Positions 9,269 through 19,994 are shown, counted from the stretch's first letter. The stretch is DNA of 64,000 nucleotides from Leisingera sp. NJS204 (GCF_004123675.1 NZ_CP035417.1:2905501-2969500), one strand, 5' to 3'. The notes: a model not told the origin generated them from the letters alone. A program made the numbers and translations.

Positions 9269-10465
9269 ATGGCCAATACCTGCGATATCCTGATTTCCGG
9301 CGGCGGCATTGCGGGTCTGACCGCGGCCGCCGCTTTTGCCTCCAGCGGCTTCAGCGTGATTTGCGCCGATCCCGCCCCGCCGGTGACAGAGCGTGACGCC
9401 GAAGGCTCCGACCTGCGCACCACCGCGTTTCTGCAGCCCGCCCAGGCACTGCTGGAGCGCTGCGGGATCTGGGCGCGGCTGGCGGACCACGCTGCGCCGT
9501 TGCAGGTCATGCGCATCGTCGATGCCGGCGGTGCGCGCCCCGAGCCGCGGGTGGTCAAGGATTTCAACGCCGCCGATATCTCCGGCCAGCCATTTGGCTG
9601 GAACCTGCCCAACTGGCTGTTGCGGCGCGAGATGATTGCCCGGCTGGCGGAACTGCCCAATGTGGATCTGCGGTTCGGCACCGCCACCACCGCCCTGTTC
9701 ACCCGCACCGATGAGGCGCGCGTCAGCCTCAGCGATGGCAGCCAGGTGACCGCGAAACTGGTGGTGGCTTGCGACGGCCGCAACTCGCCGATGCGCCAGG
9801 CCGCGGCAATTCCGGTCAAGACAACCCGCTACGGGCAAAAGGCGCTGGCCTTTGCCGTCACCCACCCGGTGCCGCATGAAAATATCTCAACCGAGATCCA
9901 CCGCTCCGGCGGGCCCTTCACCCTGGTACCGTTGCCCGACTACCAGGGCCAGCCGTCTTCAGCCATTGTCTGGATGGAGCGCGGCCCCAAGGCGCAGGAA
10001 CTCTTGAACCTGGAACCCGCCGCCTTTGAGGCCGCGATGACGACACGCAGCTGCGGATTGTTCGGTGATCTGAAACTGGCCTCGCGCCGCACCATTTGGC
10101 CGATCATCAGCCAGTCGGCAGAGCGGCTGAATGGCGAACGGCTGGCGCTGATGGCCGAAGCCGCCCATGTGGTGCCGCCAATCGGCGCGCAAGGGCTGAA
10201 CATGTCGCTGGGCGATCTGCGCAGCCTGCTGGAGCTGGCCGAGGCCCGCCCCGAAGGTCTGGGGGATGCGCAGATGCTGGCGGCCTACCACAAGGCCCGC
10301 CACAATGAGATCATGCTGCGGGTGAAAGGCATCGACCTGCTCAATCGCACATCGATGCTGGCGCCGCGCCCCTTGCGTGACCTGCGCGCCTTTGGCCTCA
10401 ACGCGCTTTATTCGCTGGCGCCGGTGCGCAAGACGCTGATGCAGATGGGTCTGGGTGTTAAATGA
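9269..10465 (+). CDS. UbiH/UbiF-family FAD-dependent hydroxylase
   Basis: A 398-residue flavin monooxygenase of the family that hydroxylates the ubiquinone ring. The dinucleotide fold ISGGGIAGLTAA is at residues 9-20, the CDGRNS motif (DG motif) is near 170, and the second FAD motif EAAHVVPPIGAQGLNMSLGD is near 295. Asp in the usual GDAAH is replaced by Glu (AEAAH), seen in some members. A role in ubiquinone synthesis is likely by family; the exact ring position cannot be told. Confidence 0.9.
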   Translation: MANTCDILISGGGIAGLTAAAAFASSGFSVICADPAPPVTERDAEGSDLRTTAFLQPAQALLERCGIWARLADHAAPLQVMRIVDAGGARPEPRVVKDFNAADISGQPFGWNLPNWLLRREMIARLAELPNVDLRFGTATTALFTRTDEARVSLSDGSQVTAKLVVACDGRNSPMRQAAAIPVKTTRYGQKALAFAVTHPVPHENISTEIHRSGGPFTLVPLPDYQGQPSSAIVWMERGPKAQELLNLEPAAFEAAMTTRSCGLFGDLKLASRRTIWPIISQSAERLNGERLALMAEAAHVVPPIGAQGLNMSLGDLRSLLELAEARPEGLGDAQMLAAYHKARHNEIMLRVKGIDLLNRTSMLAPRPLRDLRAFGLNALYSLAPVRKTLMQMGLGVK

Positions 10466-10480
10466 TGGGTGCCAAGTAAC

Positions 10481-11185
10481 ATGCGGGCTGCCGGACGTTT
10501 CCTCAAAGGCCACTGGCAGCTCCTTTGTCTGGCGCTGGCAATTGCCGCCCTTTGGCAAACCCCGGCGCTGCTGCCCTTGCGCATTCTGACCGTATTTCTG
10601 CACGAGCTGTCGCACGCAGCCGCCACCCTGCTCACCGGCGGTGATGTGGTCAGCCTTACCATCGACCCGTATGAGGGTGGTATGGTTGTCTCGCGCGGCG
10701 GCAGCCGGTTCCTGACGCTGTCCGCAGGCTACACGGGATCGCTGCTGACTGGCGCCGCCCTATTTGTGATCGCCCTTCGCACCGACTGGGACAGGAAAGT
10801 TCTTGCCCTCTTCGGCGCCTTCACGCTGGCTGTAGCGGTCTTCTATGTCCGGGATCTGTTTGCACTTGGCTTCACCCTCGCAACCGGCGCACTGATGCTG
10901 GCGGCTTCGCGCTACCTCAGCCTCAACATCAACGACATGATCCTGCGGGTGATCGGCATCAGCAGCATGATCTATGCGCCGCTCGACATCTGGGACGACA
11001 CGATTGCGCGCTCTTACCTGCGCTCCGACGCGCGGATGATGGCCGAGGAATTCGGCGGCACCGCCATGCTGTGGGGCGGGGTTTGGCTGGCCATCAGCCT
11101 TGGCGTGATCTGCCTCACCCTGCGCCATGGGCTGGGCCGCACAAGCAATATTCCCTTGCGCAGCCCAATCCGGTTTCTTCGTTAA
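10481..11185 (+). CDS. M50-family-like membrane metalloprotease
   Basis: About 234 residues with some six membrane segments. The zinc motif HELSH (HExxH) lies near residue 40 inside VFLHELSHAAATLLTGGDV, as in M50B-like peptidases, and LDIWDD near 175 may supply the third zinc ligand. It is shorter than site-2 proteases and has no PDZ domain. The substrate is unknown. The start is uncertain (ATG 10481 or GTG 10469). The last bases overlap the stop codon of the convergent aminotransferase gene. Confidence 0.8.
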   Translation: MRAAGRFLKGHWQLLCLALAIAALWQTPALLPLRILTVFLHELSHAAATLLTGGDVVSLTIDPYEGGMVVSRGGSRFLTLSAGYTGSLLTGAALFVIALRTDWDRKVLALFGAFTLAVAVFYVRDLFALGFTLATGALMLAASRYLSLNINDMILRVIGISSMIYAPLDIWDDTIARSYLRSDARMMAEEFGGTAMLWGGVWLAISLGVICLTLRHGLGRTSNIPLRSPIRFLR

Positions 11186-12306
11186 AGCACCTGATCCACG
11201 ACCGATTGCAGCCGCGCAATGGTGGCATCCACGCCGTACAGCTTGTCGAGGCCAAACAGCCCCAGCCGGAAGGTGCGGAAATCCGAAGGCTCATCGCACT
11301 GCAACGGCACGCCCGCGGCAATCTGAGTGCCCAGCGCCAGAAACTTCTTACCGTTCTGCACCTCCGGATCGCTGGTATAGCTCACCACCACGCCCGGCGC
11401 GCCAAAACCGTCAGCGGCAACCGAGGTGATGTCCTTGTCCTTCAGCAGCGCCCGCACGCCATTGCCCAGCGCCCATTGCGCGTCGCGCAGGCGGTCGAAA
11501 CCGTATTCCTTGGTCTCCAGCATGGTATCGCGGAACGCCTTCAGCGCATCGGTCGGCATGGTGGCATGATAGGCGTGGCCGCCGTCCTCATAGGCCTTCA
11601 TGATGGTGCGCCACTGTTTCAGGTTCAGGGCAAAGCTGTCCGAAGCGGTCTCCTCCAGCCGCGCCAGCGCGCGTTCCGAGAACATCACCAGCCCGGCAGA
11701 GGGCGAGGCGCTCCAGCCCTTCTGCGGCGCGGAGATCAACACGTCCACACCGGTTGCCTTCATGTCGACCCAAGCACAGCCCGAGGCAATGCAATCGAGC
11801 ACCACCAGCGCGCCAACCTCATGCGCAGCGGCCGCCATGGCGGTCACATAGTCATCGGGCAGGATCACACCCGCGGCGGTTTCCACGTGCGGGGCAAAGA
11901 CGATATCCGGTTTCTGCTCCCTGATTGCAGCCACCACATCACCAATCGGTGCAGGCTCAAACGGCGAGGCGCTCTCATTGCCGGTGCGGCGCGCCTTCAT
12001 CACGGTCGAGGACGCAGAAAAGCCGCCGGCCTCGAATATCTGGCTCCAGCGGTAGGAGAACCAGCCATTGCGCACCACCAGCGCGTTTGCACCGCGGGCA
12101 AACTGGCGCGCTACCGCCTCCATCGCGTAGGTGCCGCCGCCCGGCACCAGCGCCACGGCATCGGCGTTATAGACTTCTTTCAGCATCCCGTTGATGTCCA
12201 GCATCACCTGCTGGAAGGTCTTGGACATGTGATTGAGCGAGCGGTCGGTGAAAACCACTGAAAATTCATCCAGACCCTGCGGGTCCACGGTATCGAGCAG
12301 TGCCAT
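11182..12306 (-). CDS. Class V PLP-dependent aminotransferase (alanine/serine-glyoxylate type)
   Basis: A 374-residue aminotransferase of class V. Visible are VPGGGTYAMEAVARQF (phosphate binding), the Asp of LDCIASGCAWVDMKATGVDV that pairs with the PLP nitrogen, and the Schiff-base lysine in SAPQKGWSASPSAG. The fold matches alanine-glyoxylate and serine-glyoxylate aminotransferases; the donor amino acid cannot be assigned. The start MALLDTVDPQGLD follows GGGAGG six bases upstream. Neighbouring Lrp regulators would fit an amino-acid role. Confidence 0.9.
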   Translation of the reverse strand: MALLDTVDPQGLDEFSVVFTDRSLNHMSKTFQQVMLDINGMLKEVYNADAVALVPGGGTYAMEAVARQFARGANALVVRNGWFSYRWSQIFEAGGFSASSTVMKARRTGNESASPFEPAPIGDVVAAIREQKPDIVFAPHVETAAGVILPDDYVTAMAAAAHEVGALVVLDCIASGCAWVDMKATGVDVLISAPQKGWSASPSAGLVMFSERALARLEETASDSFALNLKQWRTIMKAYEDGGHAYHATMPTDALKAFRDTMLETKEYGFDRLRDAQWALGNGVRALLKDKDITSVAADGFGAPGVVVSYTSDPEVQNGKKFLALGTQIAAGVPLQCDEPSDFRTFRLGLFGLDKLYGVDATIARLQSVVDQVL

Positions 12307-12495
12307 CTGGGCCTCCCTAGTATTCCTAATGAAACGGCTAGCCGGTGCCGATGGATTTGGCAAAGCCTACCTTGGCATACAGCGCGGGCCGTTCTCCGGA
12401 GGGGGATACTGACGGCAGCTTGGCAAAAAGACAGCTCAGTCACGACAAAAACCACCCGGATTTGCGCCAAGCGGGTTTCCCATTGGAAACAAGTG

Positions 12496-12954
12496 TCAGC
12501 CCAGCGGCCCCGGCCTGCGCTCCTCACTCAGCAGCACGTTGGCCTCGACATTGCCCACTCCCGGCAGGGTCATCACCCGGCGGCGCAAGACGCGCTCAAA
12601 GTCGGAAATGTCCCGCGCCGTCACCCGCAGGCGGTAGTCATACATGCCCAGCACATGTTCCACCGTCTGCACCTCGGGAATGGCAGAGACCGCGCGCTCA
12701 AAATCCTCCAAGGACACCCGCCCCTTGGTGGCCAGTTTGACGCCCAGAAAGACAGTGACGCCGAACCCCAGCTTCTCCTTATCGAGATCCAGCTTGCGGC
12801 CCGCGATGATCCCCGCCTCCTGCAGCCGCTTGATCCGCCGCCAGGTGGCAGGCTGGCTGAGGCCCAGCTGCCGCCCCAGCGCGCCTGCCGACAGGGTCGC
12901 ATCCTCCGACAGCGCCCGCAAAATGGCAAAATCCAGATCATCCAGCGCGCTCAT
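12496..12954 (-). CDS. Lrp/AsnC-family regulator (second of a pair)
   Basis: A 152-residue Lrp/AsnC regulator with an N-terminal helix-turn-helix (LDFAILRALSEDATLSAGAL then GLSQPATWRRIKRLQ) and a C-terminal ligand-binding RAM domain (VQTVEHVLGMYDYRLRV). Its start overlaps the stop of the upstream Lrp gene by 4 bases (ATGA), so the two are translationally coupled and may form mixed oligomers. They diverge from ilvC. Confidence 0.94.
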   Translation of the reverse strand: MSALDDLDFAILRALSEDATLSAGALGRQLGLSQPATWRRIKRLQEAGIIAGRKLDLDKEKLGFGVTVFLGVKLATKGRVSLEDFERAVSAIPEVQTVEHVLGMYDYRLRVTARDISDFERVLRRRVMTLPGVGNVEANVLLSEERRPGPLG

Positions 12955-13406
12955 ACCGGCAGCACCTCATCCGACTTGATCCGCGCCACATGCATCAGCG
13001 CCTCGATATCGGTGATGTGCGGCAGGTTCAGAATGGCAGCCCGGTAGATCTGCTGGTAATGCGGCATGTCGCGCGCAATCACCGAAAGCCGCACATCGAC
13101 CTGTCCCAGAAAGGTCTGGATCTCGATCACCTCGGCAATGCCGCGGGCGGATTCAATGAATTCATCAAAGGCGCGCGGATTGGTCTTGTCCAGCGTCACC
13201 CGCAGCGACACCTCGACCTCATACCCCAGGGCCCGCCAGTCGATCACCGCACGCTGGCCCAGGATCACGCGTGCCTCACGAAGCTTCTCCAGCCGCCGCG
13301 ACAGGCGCGAGGCCGTGAGGCCCAGCCGTTCGGCCAGATCCGGAATCGATTGCTCCGGGTCGCTTTGCATATAGCGCAGAATGCGCCTGTCGAGATCATC
13401 AAGCAT
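12951..13406 (-). CDS. Lrp/AsnC-family regulator (first of a pair)
   Basis: A 151-residue Lrp/AsnC protein: helix-turn-helix LDDLDRRILRYMQSDPEQSI then LTASRLSRRLEKL, and the RAM domain with VIEIQTFLGQVDVRLSVIAR. Lrp proteins sense amino acids and bind near the genes they control; the divergent ilvC 132 bases away is a natural target, but that is inference. It is the promoter-proximal gene of the pair. Confidence 0.94.
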   Translation of the reverse strand: MLDDLDRRILRYMQSDPEQSIPDLAERLGLTASRLSRRLEKLREARVILGQRAVIDWRALGYEVEVSLRVTLDKTNPRAFDEFIESARGIAEVIEIQTFLGQVDVRLSVIARDMPHYQQIYRAAILNLPHITDIEALMHVARIKSDEVLPV

Positions 13407-13505
13407 GATTTCTTCACTATCAGGCGAAACAGCGAATGACTACTGCAAAGAAAACGCGAAATTCATGTACAACAGCAATCGCGTTCGCCGCCCACATGCC
13501 TATGA

Positions 13506-14561
<1,056 letters not shown>

Positions 14562-14597
14562 GGCGCCCGCGGACATTTCCGCTGACCTTACCTCTGC

Positions 14598-14627
14598 AGG
14601 GCGCTCCACTTTGGGGCGCCCTTTTTT
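14598..14627 (+). terminator. Rho-independent terminator of ilvC
   Basis: AGGGCGC (14598-14604) pairs with GCGCCCT (14616-14622), followed by an unbroken T-run. Confidence 0.88.
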
Positions 14628-14632
14628 GCTCC

Positions 14633-14656
14633 GAGACATTGAGACATTGAGACATT
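14633..14656 (+). repeat. Three tandem GAGACATT repeats before a DMT transporter gene
   Basis: Three perfect 8-bp units stand head to tail and end 3 bases before the ATG at 14660. The usual ribosome binding site is absent; GAGA within the repeats is the closest substitute. Confidence 0.9.
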
Positions 14657-14659
14657 TCC

Positions 14660-15568
14660 ATGCCAGACTCTCCCGGCGCCGCCAATTGGGCCAAACTTCT
14701 GTTCCTCGGAGTGATCTGGGGTGCTTCCTTCATGGCGGTGTCGCTGGCGCTGCGGGGCTTTCCGCCAATGACCATCGCCGCGCTGCGGATTTCCATTGGC
14801 GCGTTTTGCCTTCTCGGTGTGATCACCGCCATGGGGATCGGATTGCCCACCCTGCGCAACCGCGAGGACCGGATCATTTGGGCCTGCGCCATTGGCATGG
14901 GTTTTTTCACCAACGCCCTGCCGTTCACCCTGCTCAGCTGGGGGCAGACTTATGTGGCCAGCGGCTTTGCCGGAGTCTGCATGGCCGTTGTGCCGCTGTT
15001 TGTGCTGCCGCTGGCGCATGTGCTGGTGCCGGGTGAGCATATGACCCTGCGCCGCACCCTCAGCTTCCTGATCGGCTTTGCCGGCGTTGTGGTGCTGATC
15101 GGTCTTGACGCCTTCCGCTCTGCCGGAACCGATTTTGAATCGCTGGCCCGCCTCGCCTGTCTTGGCGCCTCGCTGTGTTATGCTATCGGCTCCATCATCA
15201 CCCGGCTTTGCCCGCAAGTGAACATGCTGTCGCTCTCTGCCGCGGCGCTGCTGTGCGGTGCTGCGATGATGACCCCGGCAGCCCTCTGGGCCGAAGGCGT
15301 GCCGGAACTGCCCGCCGCGCTGCCGCTGGGCGCCGTCATCTACCTCGGCCTGCTGCCCACGGCGCTGGCGCAGGTGCTGCTGGTCCAGGTCGCCCGCAGC
15401 GCAGGTCCTGCGTTCCTGTCGACCGTGAACTATCAGGTGCCGGTCTGGTCGGTGATCTTTGGCGCAGCCCTTCTGGGGGAAACCCTGCCGCCGCAGCTGT
15501 TTGCAGCTTTGGCTTTGATTCTCGGCGGGCTGCTCCTCAGCCGCAACCGCCGCCCGCGCGCGGTCTAG
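14660..15568 (+). CDS. EamA/DMT-family transporter
   Basis: A 302-residue protein with ten predicted membrane helices and the two EamA repeats of the drug/metabolite transporter superfamily. Typical signatures are FLGVIWGASFMAVSLALRG in the first repeat and NYQVPVWSVIFGAALLGETL in the second. It probably exports an amino acid or other small metabolite; the substrate is not known. It is followed by a second, similar transporter. The start lies right after three 8-bp repeats with no clear ribosome binding site. Confidence 0.92.
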   Translation: MPDSPGAANWAKLLFLGVIWGASFMAVSLALRGFPPMTIAALRISIGAFCLLGVITAMGIGLPTLRNREDRIIWACAIGMGFFTNALPFTLLSWGQTYVASGFAGVCMAVVPLFVLPLAHVLVPGEHMTLRRTLSFLIGFAGVVVLIGLDAFRSAGTDFESLARLACLGASLCYAIGSIITRLCPQVNMLSLSAAALLCGAAMMTPAALWAEGVPELPAALPLGAVIYLGLLPTALAQVLLVQVARSAGPAFLSTVNYQVPVWSVIFGAALLGETLPPQLFAALALILGGLLLSRNRRPRAV

Positions 15569-15608
15569 TGTCAAAAACACTTCGATCGATAACAAAGAAA
15601 TTACCATT

Positions 15609-15635
15609 GACCCCGTCCGCCCAGCGGGGTCTTTT
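15609..15635 (+). terminator. Probable terminator between the two DMT genes
   Basis: GACCCCG (15609-15615) pairs with CGGGGTC (15625-15631), with a 9-base loop and TTTT. It lies 41 bases after the first transporter and 27 before the second, so the second may need its own promoter. Confidence 0.75.
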
Positions 15636-15661
15636 CGCCCCGTGAACCGCAGGAGAAACCC

Positions 15662-16567
15662 ATGCCCGGCATCGCCCCGCGCTACTGGCTGATGATTGCC
15701 ACACTTGGCTTGGTCTGGGGGGCCACCTTTCTGCTGATCAAGCTGGCACTGGAAGGCATCACACCGTTCTGGCTGGCCGCCGGGCGGATCGGATTTGCGG
15801 CCCTTTTGCTCGGCGCAATCTGGGGCTGGCGCGGGTTCAAGCTGTTCCGGGGCGAGGCCAACTGGCCCTCTATCATCATCATCGGCATCCTTAGCACCGC
15901 CCTGCCTTTCATGCTGATCTCCTGGGGCCAGCAGCATGTCTCCTCGGGCTTTACCGGCGTCAGCATGGCGGCGATCCCGCTGATGGTGCTGCCGCTGGCG
16001 CATTTCTTTGTGCCAGGAGAGCAGATGACCCTGCGCCGCCTGATTGGTTTTACAATCGGTTTTGCCGGTGTGGCACTGCTGATCGGCGGCAAGGCGTTTG
16101 AGACCAGCGGCGCCGCGCTGGAGCCCTATGGCCGGGCCGCCTGCCTGTCTGCCGCCGCTTGTTACTCGGTAAGCTCGATCCTGACCCGCCGCCTGCCGTC
16201 GGCGGACCCGTTGGGGCTGGCGGCAATTTTCCTGGTGATCGGCTGCTTCATCATCTTCCCTGTGGCCTGGCTCACCGAAGGCCCGCCAGTGATGCCGGAC
16301 ACAAAGACACTGGCGATTGCCGCCATCCTCGGCCTGATCCCCACTGCTGCTGCCAACCTGCTGCGGGTCATCGTGGTCCGGGAAGCGGGACCAACCTTCA
16401 TGACCTTGACCAACTATCAGGTGCCGGTTTGGGCCGTGGTGCTGGGTGCTGTCTTCCTGGGCGAGGACCTGCCGCCCTCGATGCTGCTGGCAATGGGGAT
16501 GATCCTGGGCGGTCTCGGCCTCAGCCAGTTCGGCAAGCTAAGCCGTCTGTTCACCAAAGGCGGCTAA
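15662..16567 (+). CDS. EamA/DMT-family transporter (second copy)
   Basis: A 301-residue, ten-helix DMT transporter with LVWGATFLLIKLALEGITPF and NYQVPVWAVVLGAVFLGEDL. It shares many motifs with the gene before it (for example SSGFTGVSMAAIPLMVLPLA against ASGFAGVCMAVVPLFVLPLA), so the pair looks like an old tandem duplication. The ribosome binding site GCAGGAG is clear. The substrate is unknown. Confidence 0.93.
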   Translation: MPGIAPRYWLMIATLGLVWGATFLLIKLALEGITPFWLAAGRIGFAALLLGAIWGWRGFKLFRGEANWPSIIIIGILSTALPFMLISWGQQHVSSGFTGVSMAAIPLMVLPLAHFFVPGEQMTLRRLIGFTIGFAGVALLIGGKAFETSGAALEPYGRAACLSAAACYSVSSILTRRLPSADPLGLAAIFLVIGCFIIFPVAWLTEGPPVMPDTKTLAIAAILGLIPTAAANLLRVIVVREAGPTFMTLTNYQVPVWAVVLGAVFLGEDLPPSMLLAMGMILGGLGLSQFGKLSRLFTKGG

Positions 16568-16582
16568 GCGCCCCCAGCCAAG

Positions 16583-17929
16583 TTACTCTGCGACGGCGGC
16601 CTCAACCGCAGCCACCACGCTGTCAACTGCCAGCGCCATCAGCCCCGCGTCCTCGCATTCCGCCATTACCCGCACCAGAGGTTCGGTTCCGGACTTGCGG
16701 ATCAAAAGACGCCCCTGACCGGTCAGTGCTTTCTCGGCAGCGGCAATCGCCTCCTGCACGCGCTCATTTTCCAATGGCGCCTGGCCGGACTGAAAGCGCA
16801 CGTTGCGCAGCCGCTGCGGCACGGTCTGGAACTGATGCGCCAGCTCAGACGCCAATTTGCCGGTCTGTACCATCTCAGCCAGGAAATGCAGCCCCGCCAT
16901 CAGACCGTCGCCGGTGGTGGCGTAATCACTCATCACGATATGGCCCGACTGCTCGCCGCCCAGGTTAAAGCCGCCCTCGCGCATCCGCTCCACCACATAG
17001 CGGTCGCCGACGGAAGTGCGCTCCAGTCCCAGCCCCTTGCTTTCCAGGTGCCGTTCCAGCCCCAGGTTCGACATCACCGTCGCGACCAGCGCGCCGCCTG
17101 CCAGCTGGCCCTGTTCCGCCCAGCGGGTGGCCAGCAAGGCCATCAGCTGATCGCCATCGGCCACGGTGCCGGTCTCATCAATCACAATCACCCGGTCGGC
17201 ATCGCCATCCAGGCAAATACCGGCATGGGCACCATGTGCCACAACTGCCTCAGCGGCGGTCTGCGGCTGGGTCGAGCCGCAGCCGCGATTGATGTTCAAA
17301 CCATCCGGCGAGACGCCAACCGGAATGACCTCGGCGCCCAGCTCCCACAGGACCTCGGGCGCCGCCCGGTGGGCCGCACCATTGGCGCAGTCGATCACCA
17401 CCTTCAGCCCGTTCAGGCCAAGATTGCGCGGCAGCGAGCTTTTGACCCGTTCGCCGTAACGGAAGCGGGCATCGTCAATCCGCTTGGCACGGCCGATATT
17501 GGCGGCCTGCGCGGCTTCGACTCCCGCATCGATGAGGGCTTCGATCTCCATCTCGGCGCTGTCCGACAGTTTGAACCCGTCGGGGCCGAAGAACTTGATG
17601 CCGTTATCCTCGGAAGGGTTGTGGCTGGCCGATATCATCACCCCCAGGTCGGCCCGCATCGACCGTGTCATCAGCCCCACCGCGGGCGTCGGCACCGGAC
17701 CCAGCAACAGCACGTTCATGCCTGTGGAGGTCAGGCCCGCCGTCAGCGCGTTCTCGAACATGTAGCCGGACAGCCGGGTGTCCTTGCCGATCACCACCCG
17801 GTGCACACCAGTGCCATCACGCCGGAAGTAACGCCCGACGGCGGCGCCGATGCGCAGCGCCATCTCGGCGGTCATGGGATGGGTATTGGCAGTGCCGCGC
17901 ACGCCATCAGTGCCAAAGAGTTTACGCAT
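16583..17929 (-). CDS. glmM: Phosphoglucosamine mutase
   Basis: GlmM interconverts glucosamine-6-phosphate and glucosamine-1-phosphate for UDP-GlcNAc, hence peptidoglycan and lipopolysaccharide. At 448 residues the length is normal. The start [14 protein letters not shown] is characteristic, the phosphoserine loop is [15 protein letters not shown], the Mg2+ loop is DGDADRV and the phosphate-binding loop is [12 protein letters not shown]. It follows folP by 22 bases. The frame is open upstream, but the family start is the ATG at 17929. Confidence 0.98.
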   Translation of the reverse strand: MRKLFGTDGVRGTANTHPMTAEMALRIGAAVGRYFRRDGTGVHRVVIGKDTRLSGYMFENALTAGLTSTGMNVLLLGPVPTPAVGLMTRSMRADLGVMISASHNPSEDNGIKFFGPDGFKLSDSAEMEIEALIDAGVEAAQAANIGRAKRIDDARFRYGERVKSSLPRNLGLNGLKVVIDCANGAAHRAAPEVLWELGAEVIPVGVSPDGLNINRGCGSTQPQTAAEAVVAHGAHAGICLDGDADRVIVIDETGTVADGDQLMALLATRWAEQGQLAGGALVATVMSNLGLERHLESKGLGLERTSVGDRYVVERMREGGFNLGGEQSGHIVMSDYATTGDGLMAGLHFLAEMVQTGKLASELAHQFQTVPQRLRNVRFQSGQAPLENERVQEAIAAAEKALTGQGRLLIRKSGTEPLVRVMAECEDAGLMALAVDSVVAAVEAAVAE

Positions 17930-17951
17930 TATGCTTTTCCTGCCAAAAGCC

Positions 17952-18947
17952 TCAGCGGACGGCCTGCCAAAGTCGCAGTGCCTGAACCGTTTCAGCAACG
18001 TCATGCACCCGCAGGAATTGCACGCCTTGCCCCAGGGCCGCAAGCCCCACGGCGATTGAGCCGGGCGCACGGGCATCCGCGCGCGGCTCCTTGCCGATTT
18101 TACCGATGAAACCTTTGCGGGACACGCCCAGCAAAATAGGGCAGCCAAGCCCGTGGAACAGGCTGAGATTGCGCAACAGCGTCAGGTTATGCGCCTGCGT
18201 CTTGCCAAAGCCGATGCCGGGATCAATCACGATCTGTTCGCGGACCACGCCAATGGCTTCCAGCCGGTCGATCTGATCGCTCAGGAAGTCATAAACGTCC
18301 AGCAGCACATTGGCGTAATGCGGGTCCTGTTGCATGGTGGCCGGATCGCCCTGCGCATGCATGATGCAGACCGGCACGCTGGCCTGGGCCGCCAACGGTG
18401 CCAGCGCCGGATCGAACGTAAAGCCTGAGACGTCGTTCAGCAGGTTGGCCCCCGCCTCCATCGCTTCCATGCCCACAGTGGCCTTGCGGGTATCAATGGA
18501 GACCGGCACCGGGCTTGCCGCCCGGATTGCGGCGATTACCGGCGCGGTGCGGTCTATTTCCTCAGCCTCGGAAACCTCTTCGGCGCCCGGGCGGGTGGAT
18601 TCGCCGCCCACGTCGATGATCGCGGCGCCCTCCTCCACCATCCGCAAGGCAGCCGCCTTGCCGGCCTCGACACCGGAATGCCGGCCGCCGTCCGAAAAAC
18701 TGTCCGGAGTCGCATTGAGAATGCCCATGATCTGCGGCTGGGTCATATCCAGCCCGGCGATCGACGCACGCCGCGCGCTTAAGCGGCGGCGCTCCTTCTC
18801 AGGCACCAGCCCTACCGGTGCAATCCGCGGCGGTGCGTCGCGGCTCAGGATTTCAACCTCGGTAAACCACAGGGCACTGCCTGCCAGCGGGACCGCACCT
18901 TCGGAGCGCGCCTCGCCATGCTGAACCAATGGCCGGTAATATATCAC
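17952..18947 (-). CDS. folP: Dihydropteroate synthase
   Basis: FolP joins p-aminobenzoate to dihydropterin pyrophosphate in folate synthesis and is the sulfonamide target. The TIM-barrel signatures are [26 protein letters not shown], and the C-terminal [11 protein letters not shown] and [12 protein letters not shown]. The protein is 331 residues, with about 70 residues before the core barrel, a roseobacter-like extension. The ATG overlaps the folB stop by 4 bases, so the folB-folP-glmM run is probably one operon. Confidence 0.96.
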   Translation of the reverse strand: MIYYRPLVQHGEARSEGAVPLAGSALWFTEVEILSRDAPPRIAPVGLVPEKERRRLSARRASIAGLDMTQPQIMGILNATPDSFSDGGRHSGVEAGKAAALRMVEEGAAIIDVGGESTRPGAEEVSEAEEIDRTAPVIAAIRAASPVPVSIDTRKATVGMEAMEAGANLLNDVSGFTFDPALAPLAAQASVPVCIMHAQGDPATMQQDPHYANVLLDVYDFLSDQIDRLEAIGVVREQIVIDPGIGFGKTQAHNLTLLRNLSLFHGLGCPILLGVSRKGFIGKIGKEPRADARAPGSIAVGLAALGQGVQFLRVHDVAETVQALRLWQAVR

Positions 18948-19864
18948 AGTTGTGTTTGCTCCACGCTGACGGCCCGCAAGGGGACACCGGGATTATCAGG
19001 CAAATCCCCGCCAAGCACAATCATTTCACCCGCCTCAAAGGTCGCCGCAAACCAGGCCGCCAGCGCAACCGAGTTCGACGGCGGCGCCGAGGGGCCTTCC
19101 ACCGCGTCCAGCACGATCTTGGACGGCGCCCAGACGCAAATCTGGCCGTTCTTCATCGCCCAGTCCAGCTCGGTCCGGGTCGAGACCACCACGCAACGGT
19201 CATCCTTGGCGGCAAGGCGCCAGGCATTCTGTTCAATTGCCAGCAGATCGATCCGGCGCTGTGTCCATTTGTGGCCGGTGGTGGGAACCTCCAGCAGGTG
19301 GGCGCCAACGCACAGGATCAGCGGCCGCTGGCGGCATTCCATCTGGTCGATCCAGGCAGTCAGGTTACCGCTGTTGATTGCTTCGTTAGACAGATACATC
19401 AGCCGCGGATGCGGGCGCTCTTCCTCGTCCACCGGATGGGTGATCTGATCCTTGGAGCGCACCACCTCGACGCCCAGCGCCCCGGGTCCGCGGTCCAGTT
19501 TCTCGATCCGCACAAAGGCACGCACGGCCTGATGCTCCAGCAGGATCCGCTCGGCCACGCGTTCGGCCAGGGTTTCCAGCAGGTTCAGCCGTTCGGCCGC
19601 CAGCTCATGCGCGATTGCCTCGGATACTTTGTCATAAGACAGGATCCGGTCGACATCGTCGTCCAGGTCCTTCGGCAGCGGCGAGATTTCCACCACCACA
19701 TTGAAACAGATCCGCTGGGTGGTGCCGCGCTCGGCCTGAAACGCGCCGATCTCCACCTCGACAGTGTGATCCCGCAAGGATATGCGGTCCAGCGGTCCGG
19801 GCGCAGCAGTGGCCACGGAACGCTCGGACGGGTGCGCAAAGGCAAGGCGGATTTCAGAGGGCAT
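18944..19864 (-). CDS. folB: Dihydroneopterin aldolase fused to an amino-acid-kinase-like domain
   Basis: The first 120 residues are a FolB domain (dihydroneopterin to 6-hydroxymethyl-dihydropterin): DRISLRDHTVEVEIGAFQAE, LSYDKVSEAIAHELAAERLN, LLETLAERVAERIL, VRAFVRIEKLDRG. FolB alone is about 120 residues; this protein is 306. Its C-terminal part (about 150-300) looks like part of an amino-acid-kinase fold: PLILCVGAHLLE, AIEQNAWRLAAKDD, ICVWAPSKIVLDAVE, and SNSVALAAWFAATFEAGEMI, which resembles the SDSIAAWLA signature. That is inference from motif shape. The downstream folP overlaps by 4 bases. Confidence 0.88.
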   Translation of the reverse strand: MPSEIRLAFAHPSERSVATAAPGPLDRISLRDHTVEVEIGAFQAERGTTQRICFNVVVEISPLPKDLDDDVDRILSYDKVSEAIAHELAAERLNLLETLAERVAERILLEHQAVRAFVRIEKLDRGPGALGVEVVRSKDQITHPVDEEERPHPRLMYLSNEAINSGNLTAWIDQMECRQRPLILCVGAHLLEVPTTGHKWTQRRIDLLAIEQNAWRLAAKDDRCVVVSTRTELDWAMKNGQICVWAPSKIVLDAVEGPSAPPSNSVALAAWFAATFEAGEMIVLGGDLPDNPGVPLRAVSVEQTQL

Positions 19865-19994
19865 GGGAAAACGGGCCTTTGGCTGGCAGTGTCAGGTGAT
19901 GGGACCCAACAATAGTATTTCAGCGCCGTCATAACAGGCCCGCAAACGCCACGCCAGTGGCTGAAAGCGGCACTGGCGTGCCGCCTTCAGGCGG

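Noticed and set aside
14633-14656. CRISPR-like short repeats
   Set aside because: Only three direct 8-bp units with no spacers and no cas genes; a simple tandem repeat. No CRISPR array was seen anywhere in the window.
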